Positions 10,729 to 21,255 of a stretch of DNA of 64,000 nt are shown here, piece by piece; positions within the stretch are counted from its first letter, which is position 1; each line of letters starts with the position of its first letter. The stretch covers positions 186,001-250,000 of the forward strand of contig CAVSFO010000018.1 of assembly GCA_963727245.1 (NCBI GenBank), in the 5' to 3' direction. This DNA is from JBKQVT01 sp963727245 (GTDB lineage: Bacteria; Planctomycetota; Planctomycetia; Pirellulales; Thermoguttaceae). The translations under genes were made by a program, and so were the position numbers. Under the pieces are notes generated by a model. The model made no database searches, was not told where the DNA came from, and worked only from the letters and a program-made list of their open reading frames with translations.

Positions 10729-12393
10729 ATGAAGGATAAAGGATGGCCGCGGTGCACGCCGGCCGTTTCGGCGACCATTGTCGTGATGCTGTGGGCGGTG
10801 GCTGCACGGGCAGCGGACGCGGGCCCGGCGGCGGCCGATACCGTGGTCATCTGCCCGGAGGAATTCCGCGAGGCCCTGCGGCCGTGGGTCGAGTACCGCA
10901 CGGCAGAGGGACATCGCCTGGCGATGCTCTCGAATCTCGGTTCGACCGATCAGCTCCGCCGGCAAATCGCCGAGACGGCCCGGGGTGGCCGGCTGCGGTT
11001 CGTGGTCCTGGTGGGCGACAATGCGCCGTGGATGGCTGCCGCGGGCGACGCCGCGGACCCCTCGCGCTGCGTGCCGGTGCATTACGCCAGGGCCCGGGTC
11101 AACGTCGCCTGGGGCTCCGAGCCGGAGATTGCCAGCGACGACGTGTATGCCGAACTGGGCGAGACGGGCCAGCCGATGGACACCCAGCCGAGGCCCGAGT
11201 TGGCCGTGGGCCGGCTCACGGCCGCCTCGCCCGCAGAGTTGCGGCAGATCGTGGCGAAAATTTTGGCCTACGAGCGGTCGCGCGATTTCGGGCCCTGGCG
11301 GCAGCGCCTCAACGTGGTGGCCGGCCCGATCGGCATGGGCCCGCTCCTCGATCCCGTGATCGAATCCGTGACCCACCGCCTCCTGAACGAAAACATCCCG
11401 GCCGTTTACCACCTGTCGATGACCTATGGAACTTGGCGCAGCCCGTATTGTCCTGATCCGCGGCGCTTTCATCTGACCACGCTGGAGCGGCTGAACGAAG
11501 GGCCGTGGATGTGGATCTACGTCGGGCACGGTTTGCCGTTGGCCGCCGACTGGGTCGAGGTGCCGGGGGCCCACTATCCCATTCTGTACGCCTCCGACGC
11601 CGCCGGCCTGAAGGCGCAGCACGGCCCGCCCATCGCCCTGATCCTTGCCTGCTACGCCGGCGCCATCGACGCCCGCAAAACCTGCCTGGCCGCGGCGATG
11701 CTCCGTGCCCCAGGCGGGCCGGTGGCGGTCGTCGCCGCCTCGCGCGTCACCATGCCCTACGCCACCTCGCTCCTGGCCCTGGGACTGATGCACGAGTGTT
11801 TCGGCAACCGTTGCCGCACGCTGGGCGAAGCCCTCTTGCACGCCAAACAGTCGATGCTGGCCAAGCCCGCCGCCGACGACCGGCAGCGGGCTCTCCTGGA
11901 TGCCGTGGCCGCCGCCGTCAGCCCGGCGCCGCAGCAATTGGCCGCCGAGCGGGCCGAACACGTCCTCTTGTTCAACTTGCTGGGCGATCCGCTGCTGCGG
12001 CTGCACCATCCCCTGGCGCTCGACCTGAAAGTCGCCCCGACGGCCGCGGCCGGCACGCCGCTTGCCATCGCCGGCAGCAGCCCGGTCGACGGCCGCGGCA
12101 CCGTCGAGCTGGTCGTGCCGCGCGATCGCCTCACGTTCGAGCCCCCGGCCCGCGACCAATACCCCCGCTCTGCCGACGGGCTGGCCGAATTCCAACAGAC
12201 CTATCGCCGCGCGAACGATCATTGCCTGGCGAGCGTAGAAGTGCCCGTGCGCGGCGGCCATTTCACCGCCGAGTTGAAGCTGCCGACGGAGGCCGCCGGC
12301 CGCTGCGACGTCTGCGTGTTCGTCGAAGGGGCCGACGATTTCGCCCTCGGCTCGGCCGCCGTGAAGATCGCAGCCAAGGTAATAGCAAAGTAA
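10729..12393 (+). CDS. Secreted C25 (gingipain-like) cysteine peptidase family protein
   Basis: A protein of 554 aa with an N-terminal hydrophobic signal (VSATIVVMLWAVAARAADA). The caspase-like C25 fold is suggested by VVICPEEFREAL and FVVLVGD strands, the histidine motif MWIYVGHG (His around 267) and the cysteine motif ALILACYAGA (Cys around 308), the same His then Cys order as gingipains. A strand-rich C-terminal domain follows. Likely role: extracellular or periplasmic proteolysis, substrate unknown. The start ATG lies inside a GGATGAA heptad repeat. No better in-frame start gives a complete signal peptide. Confidence 0.65.
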   Translation: MKDKGWPRCTPAVSATIVVMLWAVAARAADAGPAAADTVVICPEEFREALRPWVEYRTAEGHRLAMLSNLGSTDQLRRQIAETARGGRLRFVVLVGDNAPWMAAAGDAADPSRCVPVHYARARVNVAWGSEPEIASDDVYAELGETGQPMDTQPRPELAVGRLTAASPAELRQIVAKILAYERSRDFGPWRQRLNVVAGPIGMGPLLDPVIESVTHRLLNENIPAVYHLSMTYGTWRSPYCPDPRRFHLTTLERLNEGPWMWIYVGHGLPLAADWVEVPGAHYPILYASDAAGLKAQHGPPIALILACYAGAIDARKTCLAAAMLRAPGGPVAVVAASRVTMPYATSLLALGLMHECFGNRCRTLGEALLHAKQSMLAKPAADDRQRALLDAVAAAVSPAPQQLAAERAEHVLLFNLLGDPLLRLHHPLALDLKVAPTAAAGTPLAIAGSSPVDGRGTVELVVPRDRLTFEPPARDQYPRSADGLAEFQQTYRRANDHCLASVEVPVRGGHFTAELKLPTEAAGRCDVCVFVEGADDFALGSAAVKIAAKVIAK

Positions 12394-12424
12394 CGAATGG
12401 ACCGTCGCAAATTGCCGATACAAG

Positions 12425-12535
12425 GTCCCCTCTCCCGCCGGGAGAGGGTCAGGGTGAGGGCTTTGTGTGTTGCTCCAATGCCCGCACCCCGGCCCCTCTC
12501 CGGGCACCAACCGAAGGTCGGTCGGGAGAGGGGAG
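12425..12535. repeat. Family G CTCTCCC..GGGAGAG palindromes (two adjacent forms)
   Basis: At 12425-12461 there is a TCCCCTCTCCCGCCGGGAGA hairpin followed by the 'cagggtgagggc' tail. At 12491-12535 there is a longer variant with an inner CCGAAGGTCGG loop. Related copies lie at 13924, 53632, 54516 and 62101, always between genes. Confidence 0.75.
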
Positions 12536-12550
12536 GTCAGCGAGGTTTCC

Positions 12551-13726
12551 ATGACGATCCGTCCGCCAAAACGCCGGCGCATCCGCGTGCTGCTGCTCTT
12601 GCTGGCGGCGTTGGTCGTCCTGGTGGCCGCCTTTCCCTCCCTGGCCGCCCGAGAGCCGCTGCGGACTTGGATGTTGCGGGCCGTGCTGCCGAAGATCCAC
12701 GGCAGCGTCAGCGTCGGCGCGGCATCGCTGGGCTGGCTGTCGCCCATCCGCTTCGAGCAGATTGAAATCCGCTCCCCAGACGGAGTCCCGACGGTGATCA
12801 TTCCGCTCTTGGCGGGCGACCGCCCGCTGTGGCGATACCTCGTCAGCCCCAGGCAATTGGGCAACTTCCGCATCGAGCGGCCGCAGGTCAACATCGTCGC
12901 CCGCAAGGAGGGCTCGAACCTGGCGGAAGTGTTTTCCGTGGGCAGGCCGGCCAAGGCCGCCGCCGCCCCGCCGGATCTGTCGATGGGCCTGGAGATCGTC
13001 GACGCCGGCTTCAGCTTTCGCGCCCTGGACAGCAAAGAGCCGTGGAGCATCGGGCAGGTCAACCTCGCCCTGGCCCTGGAGCCCAGCAGCGTCACGCCCA
13101 GTCGTACGCCCGAGTTGGTCCTGCGCAAGGGCAACGTGCTCCGCGGTACGGCGATCACGCCGGCGATGTGCCGCGACCTGCTGAAATATGCCGCCCCGGT
13201 GCTGGCCGGCGTCAGCGAAACGAGCGGCCGGCTCTCGCTGGACTTGGACGAGTGGCGCATTCCGTTGGCTGCACCGCAGCAGGCCCGCGGTTCCGGCCGG
13301 CTGACGGTCCATGCGCTCCAGCTCGATGCCGGCCCGCTGACCAAGTCCCTGGCCGCCATGCTGCAACTCCAGGCGCCGGCGATCCACCTGATCGACAATT
13401 CGGTGGTGCCTTTCTCGATGGCCGATGGCCGCGTCGAACACCGCAACCTCGTCTTTCGCCTCAACAACACGACGGTGGAAACCAGCGGCTCCGTCGGACT
13501 CGACCAGTCGCTGGACATGGTGGCGGCGATCTCGCTTTCCGGCAGATTGCTGGGCAACGGCCCGCTGGCCGAGGCGATCCGAGAGCACCCGATCCGCCTG
13601 CCGTTGCGGGGCACGCTTTCGCATCCGCTGATCGTCCCGGCCGCCCTGCGGTCGTCCAACCCGCGCCTGCGCGGGGCCTTCGACCGCTTGTTGAACCGTC
13701 TGGGAACCAAGGCGGAAGGGAAATAA
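12551..13726 (+). CDS. AsmA-like membrane-anchored protein
   Basis: A protein of 391 aa started at ATG 12551 (GAGG 5 nt upstream, preceding a basic RPPKRRRIR stretch). One N-terminal TM helix is followed by a beta-rich domain typical of AsmA/TamB/DUF748-like proteins: the 'FEQIEIRSPDGVP', 'NFRIERPQVNIVARKEG' and 'LVFRLNNTTVETSGSVGLD' strands, ending in a 'LPLRGTLSHPLIVP' AsmA-type C-terminal motif. Probably periplasmic, facing the outer membrane. A role in lipid or envelope homeostasis is inferred only from the family. It is probably co-directional with the peptidase, separated by repeats. Confidence 0.6.
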   Translation: MTIRPPKRRRIRVLLLLLAALVVLVAAFPSLAAREPLRTWMLRAVLPKIHGSVSVGAASLGWLSPIRFEQIEIRSPDGVPTVIIPLLAGDRPLWRYLVSPRQLGNFRIERPQVNIVARKEGSNLAEVFSVGRPAKAAAAPPDLSMGLEIVDAGFSFRALDSKEPWSIGQVNLALALEPSSVTPSRTPELVLRKGNVLRGTAITPAMCRDLLKYAAPVLAGVSETSGRLSLDLDEWRIPLAAPQQARGSGRLTVHALQLDAGPLTKSLAAMLQLQAPAIHLIDNSVVPFSMADGRVEHRNLVFRLNNTTVETSGSVGLDQSLDMVAAISLSGRLLGNGPLAEAIREHPIRLPLRGTLSHPLIVPAALRSSNPRLRGAFDRLLNRLGTKAEGK

Positions 13727-13761
13727 AGGGGGAGGGCGGAAGGCGGAAGGAATCCGGCAGA

Positions 13762-13860
13762 GAGCCCCGGGCGTGAGCCCGGGGATAAGGTGGCAGCACG
13801 CGGAAGGTGGCGAGCCAAAACGAGCCCCGGGCGTGAGCCCGGGGATAAGGTGGCAGCACG
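13762..13860. repeat. Tandem copies of family A hairpin (39-bp direct repeat, 60-bp period)
   Basis: Two identical 39-bp units at 13762-13800 and 13822-13860 each contain the CCCCGGGC-GTGA-GCCCGGGG hairpin followed by GATAAGGTGGCAGCACG. A purine-rich 'ggcggaagg' tract precedes them (13727-13757). A family G palindrome follows (13924-13960). Confidence 0.85.
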
Positions 13861-14029
13861 CCAACGGCCGTGAGCCTCCGGATTGGAGCGCGAAAGGCGG
13901 AATCGCGACCCCCGCACCAGCCCGCCCTCACCCTATCCCTCTCCCGGAGGGAGAGGGGACCGTGGGGGTGGAACGGGTCAATCGTCTGGCCGGGGCCGCC
14001 CGATGAGATTAGAATCAAGCAGCGACTTG

Positions 14030-14111
14030 GCCCGGGTGGTGGAATTGGCAGACACGCAAGACTTAGGATCTTGTGCCGCAAGGCGTAGGAGTTCGAGTCT
14101 CCTCCCGGGCA
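14030..14111 (+). tRNA. tRNA-Leu (anticodon UAG)
   Basis: Acceptor stem GCCCGGG (14030-14036) pairs with CCCGGGC (14104-14110), with A as discriminator base. The anticodon stem CAAGA/TCTTG encloses the loop CTTAGGA with anticodon TAG. A long type II variable arm (TGCCGCAAGGCGT) and a T-arm GGAG-TTCGAGT-CTCC are present. The 3' CCA is not encoded. Confidence 0.95.
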
Positions 14112-14172
14112 TTCCAGCCTCCCAATCTGCCGCATTCGACCGTCCATCTGCCGCGGCTGCGTCGGCGTGCCG

Positions 14173-14201
14173 TTGCCCCTTGCTCGGGGCACTGCTATAA
14201 T
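14173..14201 (+). promoter_or_regulatory. Predicted sigma-70 promoter of rpsA
   Basis: TTGCCC (14173-14178), a 17-nt spacer, and a perfect TATAAT (14196-14201). The start would fall near 14208, giving an approximately 85-nt leader. That leader contains a GC-rich hairpin (CCCGA...TCGGG with inner CCCCT/AGGGG, about 14218-14250), which could be an S1 autoregulatory structure. The last part is inference. Confidence 0.6.
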
Positions 14202-14293
14202 GCTTGATTCTCGACGGCCCCGACAGGCCCCTTGCGTAGAGGGGTCGGGCGGTCGGAATCACTCTAACGCGGCGTTTACGGAATCAACACAAG

Positions 14294-16159
<1,866 letters not shown>

Positions 16160-16195
16160 AGCTGGACGGCCTGTGACGATTGGCGCAGGTATCCC

Positions 16196-16234
16196 ACGGC
16201 CCCGCCGGTTACGACCGGCGGGGCCGTTCTTTTC
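16196..16234 (+). terminator. Terminator of rpsA with UACG-loop stem
   Basis: A perfect 14-bp stem ACGGCCCCGCCGGT / ACCGGCGGGGCCGT is closed by TACG, a UNCG-class tetraloop, and followed by TCTTTT. Confidence 0.8.
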
Positions 16235-16356
16235 GCTACCTTCCGAAACTCGGCTACAGTCCCCCTAGTTCGTCATGCGTCCGCTTCCTTGCAGAAACAC
16301 GGCCGAGCAGGCCGATAGTCTGTCTGTCCCCGAACTCGACCCTGCTGGCAATCTCG

Positions 16357-17220
16357 ATGCCGATGACCAAGACACGCCGCCGCCAGCCCGCCCTGGTGCA
16401 ATCGCCCCTGGAAACTTATCTCCGCGAGATCAACGAAACCTCGTTGCTCTCGGCGGCCGATGAGCACCAATTGGCCGTGGCCATCGGCTCCGGCGACATC
16501 CAGGCCCGCGACCGCATGGTCCGCGCCAACCTGCGGCTGGTGGTCAACATCGCCCGCGGCTATACCGGCAAGGGCCTGGGATTGCAGGACCTGATCGAGG
16601 AAGGCAACCTCGGCTTGCTCCGCGCCGTCGAGGGCTTCGATCCGGCCGTCGGCACCCGCTTCTCGACCTATGCCAGCTACTGGATCAAGCAGTCGATCAA
16701 GCGGGCCTTGATCAACACGGCCAAGACGATCCGCATTCCCGCCTACATGGTCGAGCTGCTGTCGAAGTGGCGGCGGGCCAGCACGCGGCTGGGCGAGGAA
16801 TTGGGCCGCACGCCCACGCCGGAAGAGATCGCCCGGGTGCTGGGACTGCCCCGCAAGAAGCTGCCGATCATCAAGAAGGCCATTCGCATCTACAACCTCA
16901 CGCCCCAGACCGATCAGGCCGATGCCGGCTGGTCGCTGGGCGAAATGGTCATGGACGAGCGCATTCGCAGCCCGGAGACCGAGCTGGTCGAAAGCGACAA
17001 CCTCACGCACGTGATGCTGCAACTGGAGACCATGGACCCCCGCGAGGCGACGGTGCTGCGGATGCGGTTCGGACTGGCCGACCACGAGCCCCGCACGCTC
17101 AAGGAGATCGGCGAGTCGCTGGGCCTGACGCGCGAGCGGGTCCGCCAGATCGAGACCGAGGCCCTCGGCAAGCTGGCCGACAGTCTCAACGGTCTGCCGC
17201 TGCCGGAAGAAGACGAATAG
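16357..17220 (+). CDS. RNA polymerase sigma-70 family factor
   Basis: Promoter-recognition subunit of RNA polymerase. 287 aa from ATG 16357 (a second ATG lies 6 nt on). Regions in order: 1.2 (LETYLREINETSLLS), 2 (ANLRLVVNIARGYTGKGL, FSTYASYWIKQSIKRA), 3 (LSKWRRASTRLGEELGRTPT) and 4 with its helix-turn-helix (LKEIGESLGLTRERVRQIET). Region 1.1 is absent and the protein is short, so it is RpoD-related but may be a group 2 or lineage-specific factor rather than the primary one. Confidence 0.85.
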   Translation: MPMTKTRRRQPALVQSPLETYLREINETSLLSAADEHQLAVAIGSGDIQARDRMVRANLRLVVNIARGYTGKGLGLQDLIEEGNLGLLRAVEGFDPAVGTRFSTYASYWIKQSIKRALINTAKTIRIPAYMVELLSKWRRASTRLGEELGRTPTPEEIARVLGLPRKKLPIIKKAIRIYNLTPQTDQADAGWSLGEMVMDERIRSPETELVESDNLTHVMLQLETMDPREATVLRMRFGLADHEPRTLKEIGESLGLTRERVRQIETEALGKLADSLNGLPLPEEDE

Positions 17221-17512
17221 GGGCCGGGGACCAGGGGCCAGGGGCCGGGGACCAGGGGCCAGGGGGCTCCCTTCCTTCATCCTTCATCCTTCATCCTTCA
17301 TCCTTTCCCCCTCCCCCTTCCCTTGCCGTCGCGGCGGTCGTATATTCATTTTCACGCTCCACGCTCCAAGCCCACGGGCGCCCGCGCAGCGGGTCGCGGC
17401 CGGTGGGAACTGCGTGAGCGGCGGTCGTATGATCCATCGCCGGGCGTTCCCGGCCGCTTCGCCCTGAATTCCGACCCCTGGCCCCTGGCCTCCGACCCCT
17501 GGTCCCTGTTCC
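17221..17512. repeat. Intergenic low-complexity repeats (families H and I)
   Basis: GGGGCCAGGGGCCGGGGACC-type tandem text (17221-17270), a CCTTCAT heptad array (17274-17303), a CCCCTTCCC pyrimidine tract, and a second inverted GGCCCCTGG block that reaches the apt start codon (about 17477-17512). No coding capacity recognised. Confidence 0.6.
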
Positions 17513-17513
17513 T

Positions 17514-18047
17514 ATGCCTCTTCCCACTCCCGTCCGCTTGGCCGATTACATCCGCGACATTCCCGACTTTCCCAAGCCGGGCATCCTCTTCCGCGACATC
17601 ACGCCGCTGCTGGCCGCCCCGGAGGCCTTTCGCCGGGCGATCGACGGCATGGCCGAGCCGTTTCGCGGCCAGCGGATCGACTTGATCGCGGCGGCCGAGG
17701 CCCGGGGATTCATCTTCGCGGCCCCGCTGGCCGTGGCCCTAGGCGCCGGCCTGGTGCCCATCCGCAAGCCGGGCAAACTTCCCGGCAAGACCCTCTCGCA
17801 CACCTACGAGTTGGAATACGGCAGCGACACGCTGCAAGTCCACGCCGATGCGGTTTTTCCCGGCGCCAACGTCTTGATGGTCGACGACCTGCTGGCCACC
17901 GGCGGCACCATCGAGGCCTGCTGCCGGATGATCGAGCAAGCCGGCGGCCGGGTTGTCGGCTGCGCGTTCTTGATCGAGCTGGTCAGCCTGGGCGGCGCGG
18001 CGCGGATCGCCCAGTACAAGACCGTCAGCTTGATCCGGTATCCGTAA
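17514..18047 (+). CDS. apt: Adenine phosphoribosyltransferase
   Basis: Salvages adenine to AMP using PRPP. A protein of 177 aa with the hallmark PRPP loop VLMVDDLLATGGT (about 122-134), the N-terminal DIPDFPKPGILFRDITPLL block and the AAEARGFIF loop. Full length for the family. There is no clear ribosome-binding site because a GGCCCCTGG repeat abuts the start codon. Confidence 0.95.
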   Translation: MPLPTPVRLADYIRDIPDFPKPGILFRDITPLLAAPEAFRRAIDGMAEPFRGQRIDLIAAAEARGFIFAAPLAVALGAGLVPIRKPGKLPGKTLSHTYELEYGSDTLQVHADAVFPGANVLMVDDLLATGGTIEACCRMIEQAGGRVVGCAFLIELVSLGGAARIAQYKTVSLIRYP

Positions 18048-18146
18048 GCAGACCGCCGTGTGGCACACTTCACCAGCGTCACCATCGCGGGGGGTTGCCG
18101 TACTAGCCCAGCCAAGGTATGCTCAAGATAGTCGGGGGGCTCGGTC

Positions 18147-18446
18147 GTGTTCACAATCCGGTATGCCGAGAGCGTTGCCGACGACTTGGCCGATGTCCGG
18201 GCCTTTGAGCGTCGGCGCCTGCTGGATGAGATCAACCGGCAACTCTCGCACGAGCCTGCCCGTGAGACTCGAAACAAGAAGGTTCTGCGCGGCCTGACGC
18301 CGCCTTGGCAGCATTTGGAACCAGTTTGGGAACTGCGGGTCGACCCGTTCCGCGTGTTCTACGACGTGGACGTGGCGGCGGGGCAAGTCGTCGTTCGGGC
18401 TGTGCGACGCAAGCTGCCCCACAAGACAACGGAGGAAATCCTATGA
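18147..18446 (+). CDS. RelE/ParE-family toxin
   Basis: A protein of 99 aa beginning at GTG with GGGGGG upstream. The RelE/ParE fold is indicated by the helix pair (DDLADVRAFERRRLLDEINR) followed by the strand pattern VLRGL..WELRVDPFRVFYDVD..VVVRAVRRK. Likely an mRNA interferase or gyrase poison; the family does not decide which. Its stop overlaps the antitoxin start (ATGA), so toxin precedes antitoxin. Confidence 0.8.
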   Translation: MFTIRYAESVADDLADVRAFERRRLLDEINRQLSHEPARETRNKKVLRGLTPPWQHLEPVWELRVDPFRVFYDVDVAAGQVVVRAVRRKLPHKTTEEIL

Positions 18447-18682
18447 AAACGGTTGACATTCAAGAAACCAACTTGGACGCCTGTGTGCTTGACGCTCAAT
18501 CGGATCGCGTGGTTGTCACCCGCGGCGGCAACCCTGTCGCGATCGTGGTGGGCATCGAGGGCCTCGACGTGGAGCAAACCGAACTCGGCGTCAGCGACGA
18601 GTTTTGGAAGCTGATTTCCGCTCGTCGCACGGAGCCCACTGTCGACCGCGCGGCCCTGGAGAAAAAACTCAAGGGTTCGTGA
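18443..18682 (+). CDS. Phd/YefM-like antitoxin
   Basis: A protein of 79 aa beginning at ATG 18443, with GGAGG upstream and a 4-nt overlap with the toxin. The N-terminus (VVVTRGGNPVAIVVGIEG) is the Phd/YefM DNA-binding signature, and the charged C-terminus would neutralise the toxin. Expected to autorepress the operon. I could not identify the operator. Confidence 0.75.
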   Translation: MKTVDIQETNLDACVLDAQSDRVVVTRGGNPVAIVVGIEGLDVEQTELGVSDEFWKLISARRTEPTVDRAALEKKLKGS

Positions 18683-19300
18683 CCATGCTCGGGCAGGCCG
18701 GGCCCCTTGGGCCGGTCGCCTTCCAGCACCGGGCCTCTGCTTCATCGGCGATTATTCTATTCTCCTCTTGCAAGGGCCGGCAGCCCGTGACCAGGCGGAG
18801 GAAGTCAGACGCGAGAAGAATTCCAAACTTGCACGGCCATCAGAAACTCATTGATGACAATCCTGTTCGGAATCACCTGCTGGGGGGAATAGGATTTCCA
18901 GCCGAACCCGCTGTTTGTCGCGCCTTCATTATGCGGGGATTTGTCGGTTGCCCAGGATCTTGCAGACTTCTTGCGACGCACACGCCTGCTTCTCCACCGT
19001 CAGAGGTAGTAGCAAATGGGGGGGGCGGATTGCTCCTCCGTCCCTATCCTGCGAGCTGACCTATCGAAGCGGCGACTTGAGTCGGAGCGGCGGAGAGGTT
19101 ATGCTCAAGGAGAGCAAAGGACCGGCTTGGCATACCCGCAAGGGGACCTTCCGAAACTAGAGTTCTCCCTCCGCCTTCCACCTTCCACCTTCCACCTTCC
19201 GCCTTCCGCCCTCCTCCTTTCCGCCATCGACCGTCGCCCGGTTTGCGATGAGACGAATGTCAAACGAACCTACCCTAACCAGAAATGACGAGAGAACACC
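18683..19300. other. 618-nt gap without recognised gene
   Basis: No convincing coding frame is seen on either strand. The base composition is more AT-rich than the flanks at 18780-18960. A CTTCCACCTTCCACCTTCCA pyrimidine array (19166-19222, family I) precedes the GH27 gene. The segment may be a decayed gene, but no homology is recognised. Confidence 0.5.
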
Positions 19301-21240
19301 ATGAGAGTTGCAACGCCGTGTGTCGTTAGCCTTGCCGTCAGCCTCCTCTTGGCCGCCGCGCCCCGGGCGGCCCGCGGCACAGAGACCGTTTGGCTCACCT
19401 CGTTGGATCTCAGCAAGATGACGTGCGGCTTCAGTCGCCCCCAGATCAACCTTTCCATCAACAACAAGCCGCTGTCGATAGCCAAAAAAGTCTTCGCCCG
19501 CGGGGTGGGCACCCATGCCCCCAGCGTCATGTGGATTGATCTGGCCGGCGGCAGTGACCGCTTTCTGGCCACCGTGGGCGTGGACGACAATGCCAAGGAC
19601 AGGGGCGACGGCGTCGTCTTCAAAATCCTCGGCGATCACAAGGTCCTCTATAATTCCGGCGTGATTCAGCGGGACGACAAGCCCAAGACCGTGGACGTCG
19701 ACCTGCGGGGTGTCAAGTCGGTGTGCCTGCTGGTCAACTACGTCGGCGGCGGCGCCTGTCCGCACGGCGACTGGGCCGAGGCCCGCTTCGTGGTCAGCGG
19801 AGTGAAGCCGCGGGCGATCGATTTTCCCTACGAGGACGGACTTGTGCTGACGCCGCCCTCGCCGCCGTCGCCGCGGATCAACGGGGCGAAGATCTTCGGC
19901 GTCCGCCCCGGCTCGCCATTTTTCTTCACGATTCCGGCCACGGGTCAGCGACCCATGACCTTCGCCGTGGAAAATCTGCCCTCGGGCCTGAGCGTCAACC
20001 CGGACACCGGATACATCAGCGGCAAGTTGGGCGAGCGCGGCCGCTATAAGGTCGTGTTTCACGCGCGGAACGCCCTGGGCGAGGCACAGCGTCCCTTCAC
20101 CATCGTCTGCGGCGACACCTTGGCGCTGACGCCGGAGATGGGCTGGAACAGTTGGTACACCTGGATGGCCCGCGTGAACGACAAGGCGATGCGCGACGCC
20201 GCCGACGCCATGGTCAGCAGCGGCATGATCAACCACGGTTACATGTACGTGAACGTCGACGATTGCTGGATCGCCCCGCGCGACAAGGCCGGCAACATCA
20301 CGTCGAACTCGCGCTTCCCTGACATGAAGGCGATGACCGATTACATCCACCACCGCGGGCTGCGGGCCGGCATCTACACCTCGCCGGGACCAAGCACCTG
20401 CGCGGGTTATACCGGCGCCTATGAGCACGAGGAGCAGGACGCCCAACGGTTCGCCGCCTGGGGCTTCGACTTCCTCAAGTACGATTGGTGCACGTACTGG
20501 ACCAAAACGCCGGGGCTGGCCGGTCAGCAGGAGCCCTACCGCAAGATGTCGGCCTTTCTGAAGAAGCAGCCCCGCGACCTCGTATTCAACCTCTGCCAAT
20601 ACGGAAACGGCGACGTATGGAAATGGGGCAAGGAGGTGGGTGGCAATAGTTGGCGCACGGCCGACGACCTCGGCCGCGGTTTCTACGCCGAGCAGTTCGA
20701 GATGATCGGCCGCGAGGTCTTCGACCGCTATACCAAGTACGAGCTCCACAAGTACGGCGGACCGGGCGGCTGGAACGATCCCGACTACCTGCTGCTGGGC
20801 TACCTCTGGGCGGGCCGCACCCGGCTCTCGCCGCAGGCCCAGTATTCCCACGTCTCGCTCTGGGCCCTGCTGGCCGCCCCGCTGATCTTCGGCGGCGACA
20901 TCACCCGCCTCGACGACTGCACGCTCAGCCTCCTCTGCAACGACGAGGTCATCGAGGTGGACCAGGACCCACTGGGCAAGCCGGGCCGGCGGGTAGCCAA
21001 AAGCGGCGACCAGGAGGTCTGGGCCCGCACGCTGGAAGACGGCAGCCTGGCCGTCGGCCTGTTCAACCGCGGCGAAGAACAAGCCACGGTCACGGCCAAG
21101 TGGTCCGACTTGGGACTCAAAGGCGCAGCAGCGTCCGCGACCTCTGGCGGCAGAAGGACATCGGCACGCTGGACGGCCAGTTCTCCGCGCCCGTGCCGTC
21201 GCAAGGCGTGCAATTGATCCGCCTCTGGCCGGCAAAATAG
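19301..21240 (+). CDS. Alpha-galactosidase, NPCBM + GH27 (frameshift near 3' end)
   Basis: Secreted glycoside hydrolase that removes terminal alpha-galactosyl (or N-acetylgalactosaminyl) residues. Signal peptide 1-26, NPCBM carbohydrate-binding domain about 30-168 (FARGVGTHAPSVMWIDL), putative Ig-like domain about 195-270, GH27 barrel from ALTPEMGWNSWYTW. The nucleophile is Asp395 in KYDWC and the acid/base lies in WRTADD (455/456). The last 40 residues are out of frame as written. A missing base near 21120-21130 restores VRDLWRQKDIGTLDGQF and LIRLWPAK, ending at TAG 21238-21240. Confidence 0.88.
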
Positions 21241-21255
21241 TCGAGGGATTAGAGT

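Noticed and set aside
13762..13860. Short CRISPR array
   Set aside because: Only two repeats, the interior 21 bp is not followed by further units, and the repeat is a dispersed intergenic hairpin found elsewhere.
16180..16356. 59-residue N-terminal extension of the sigma factor
   Set aside because: The in-frame upstream start lies inside the rpsA terminator region and has no ribosome-binding site; region 1.2 begins soon after ATG 16357.
18604..19160. Small open frames in the gap after the Phd antitoxin
   Set aside because: Short, overlapping, no ribosome-binding sites, and no recognisable domain on either strand.
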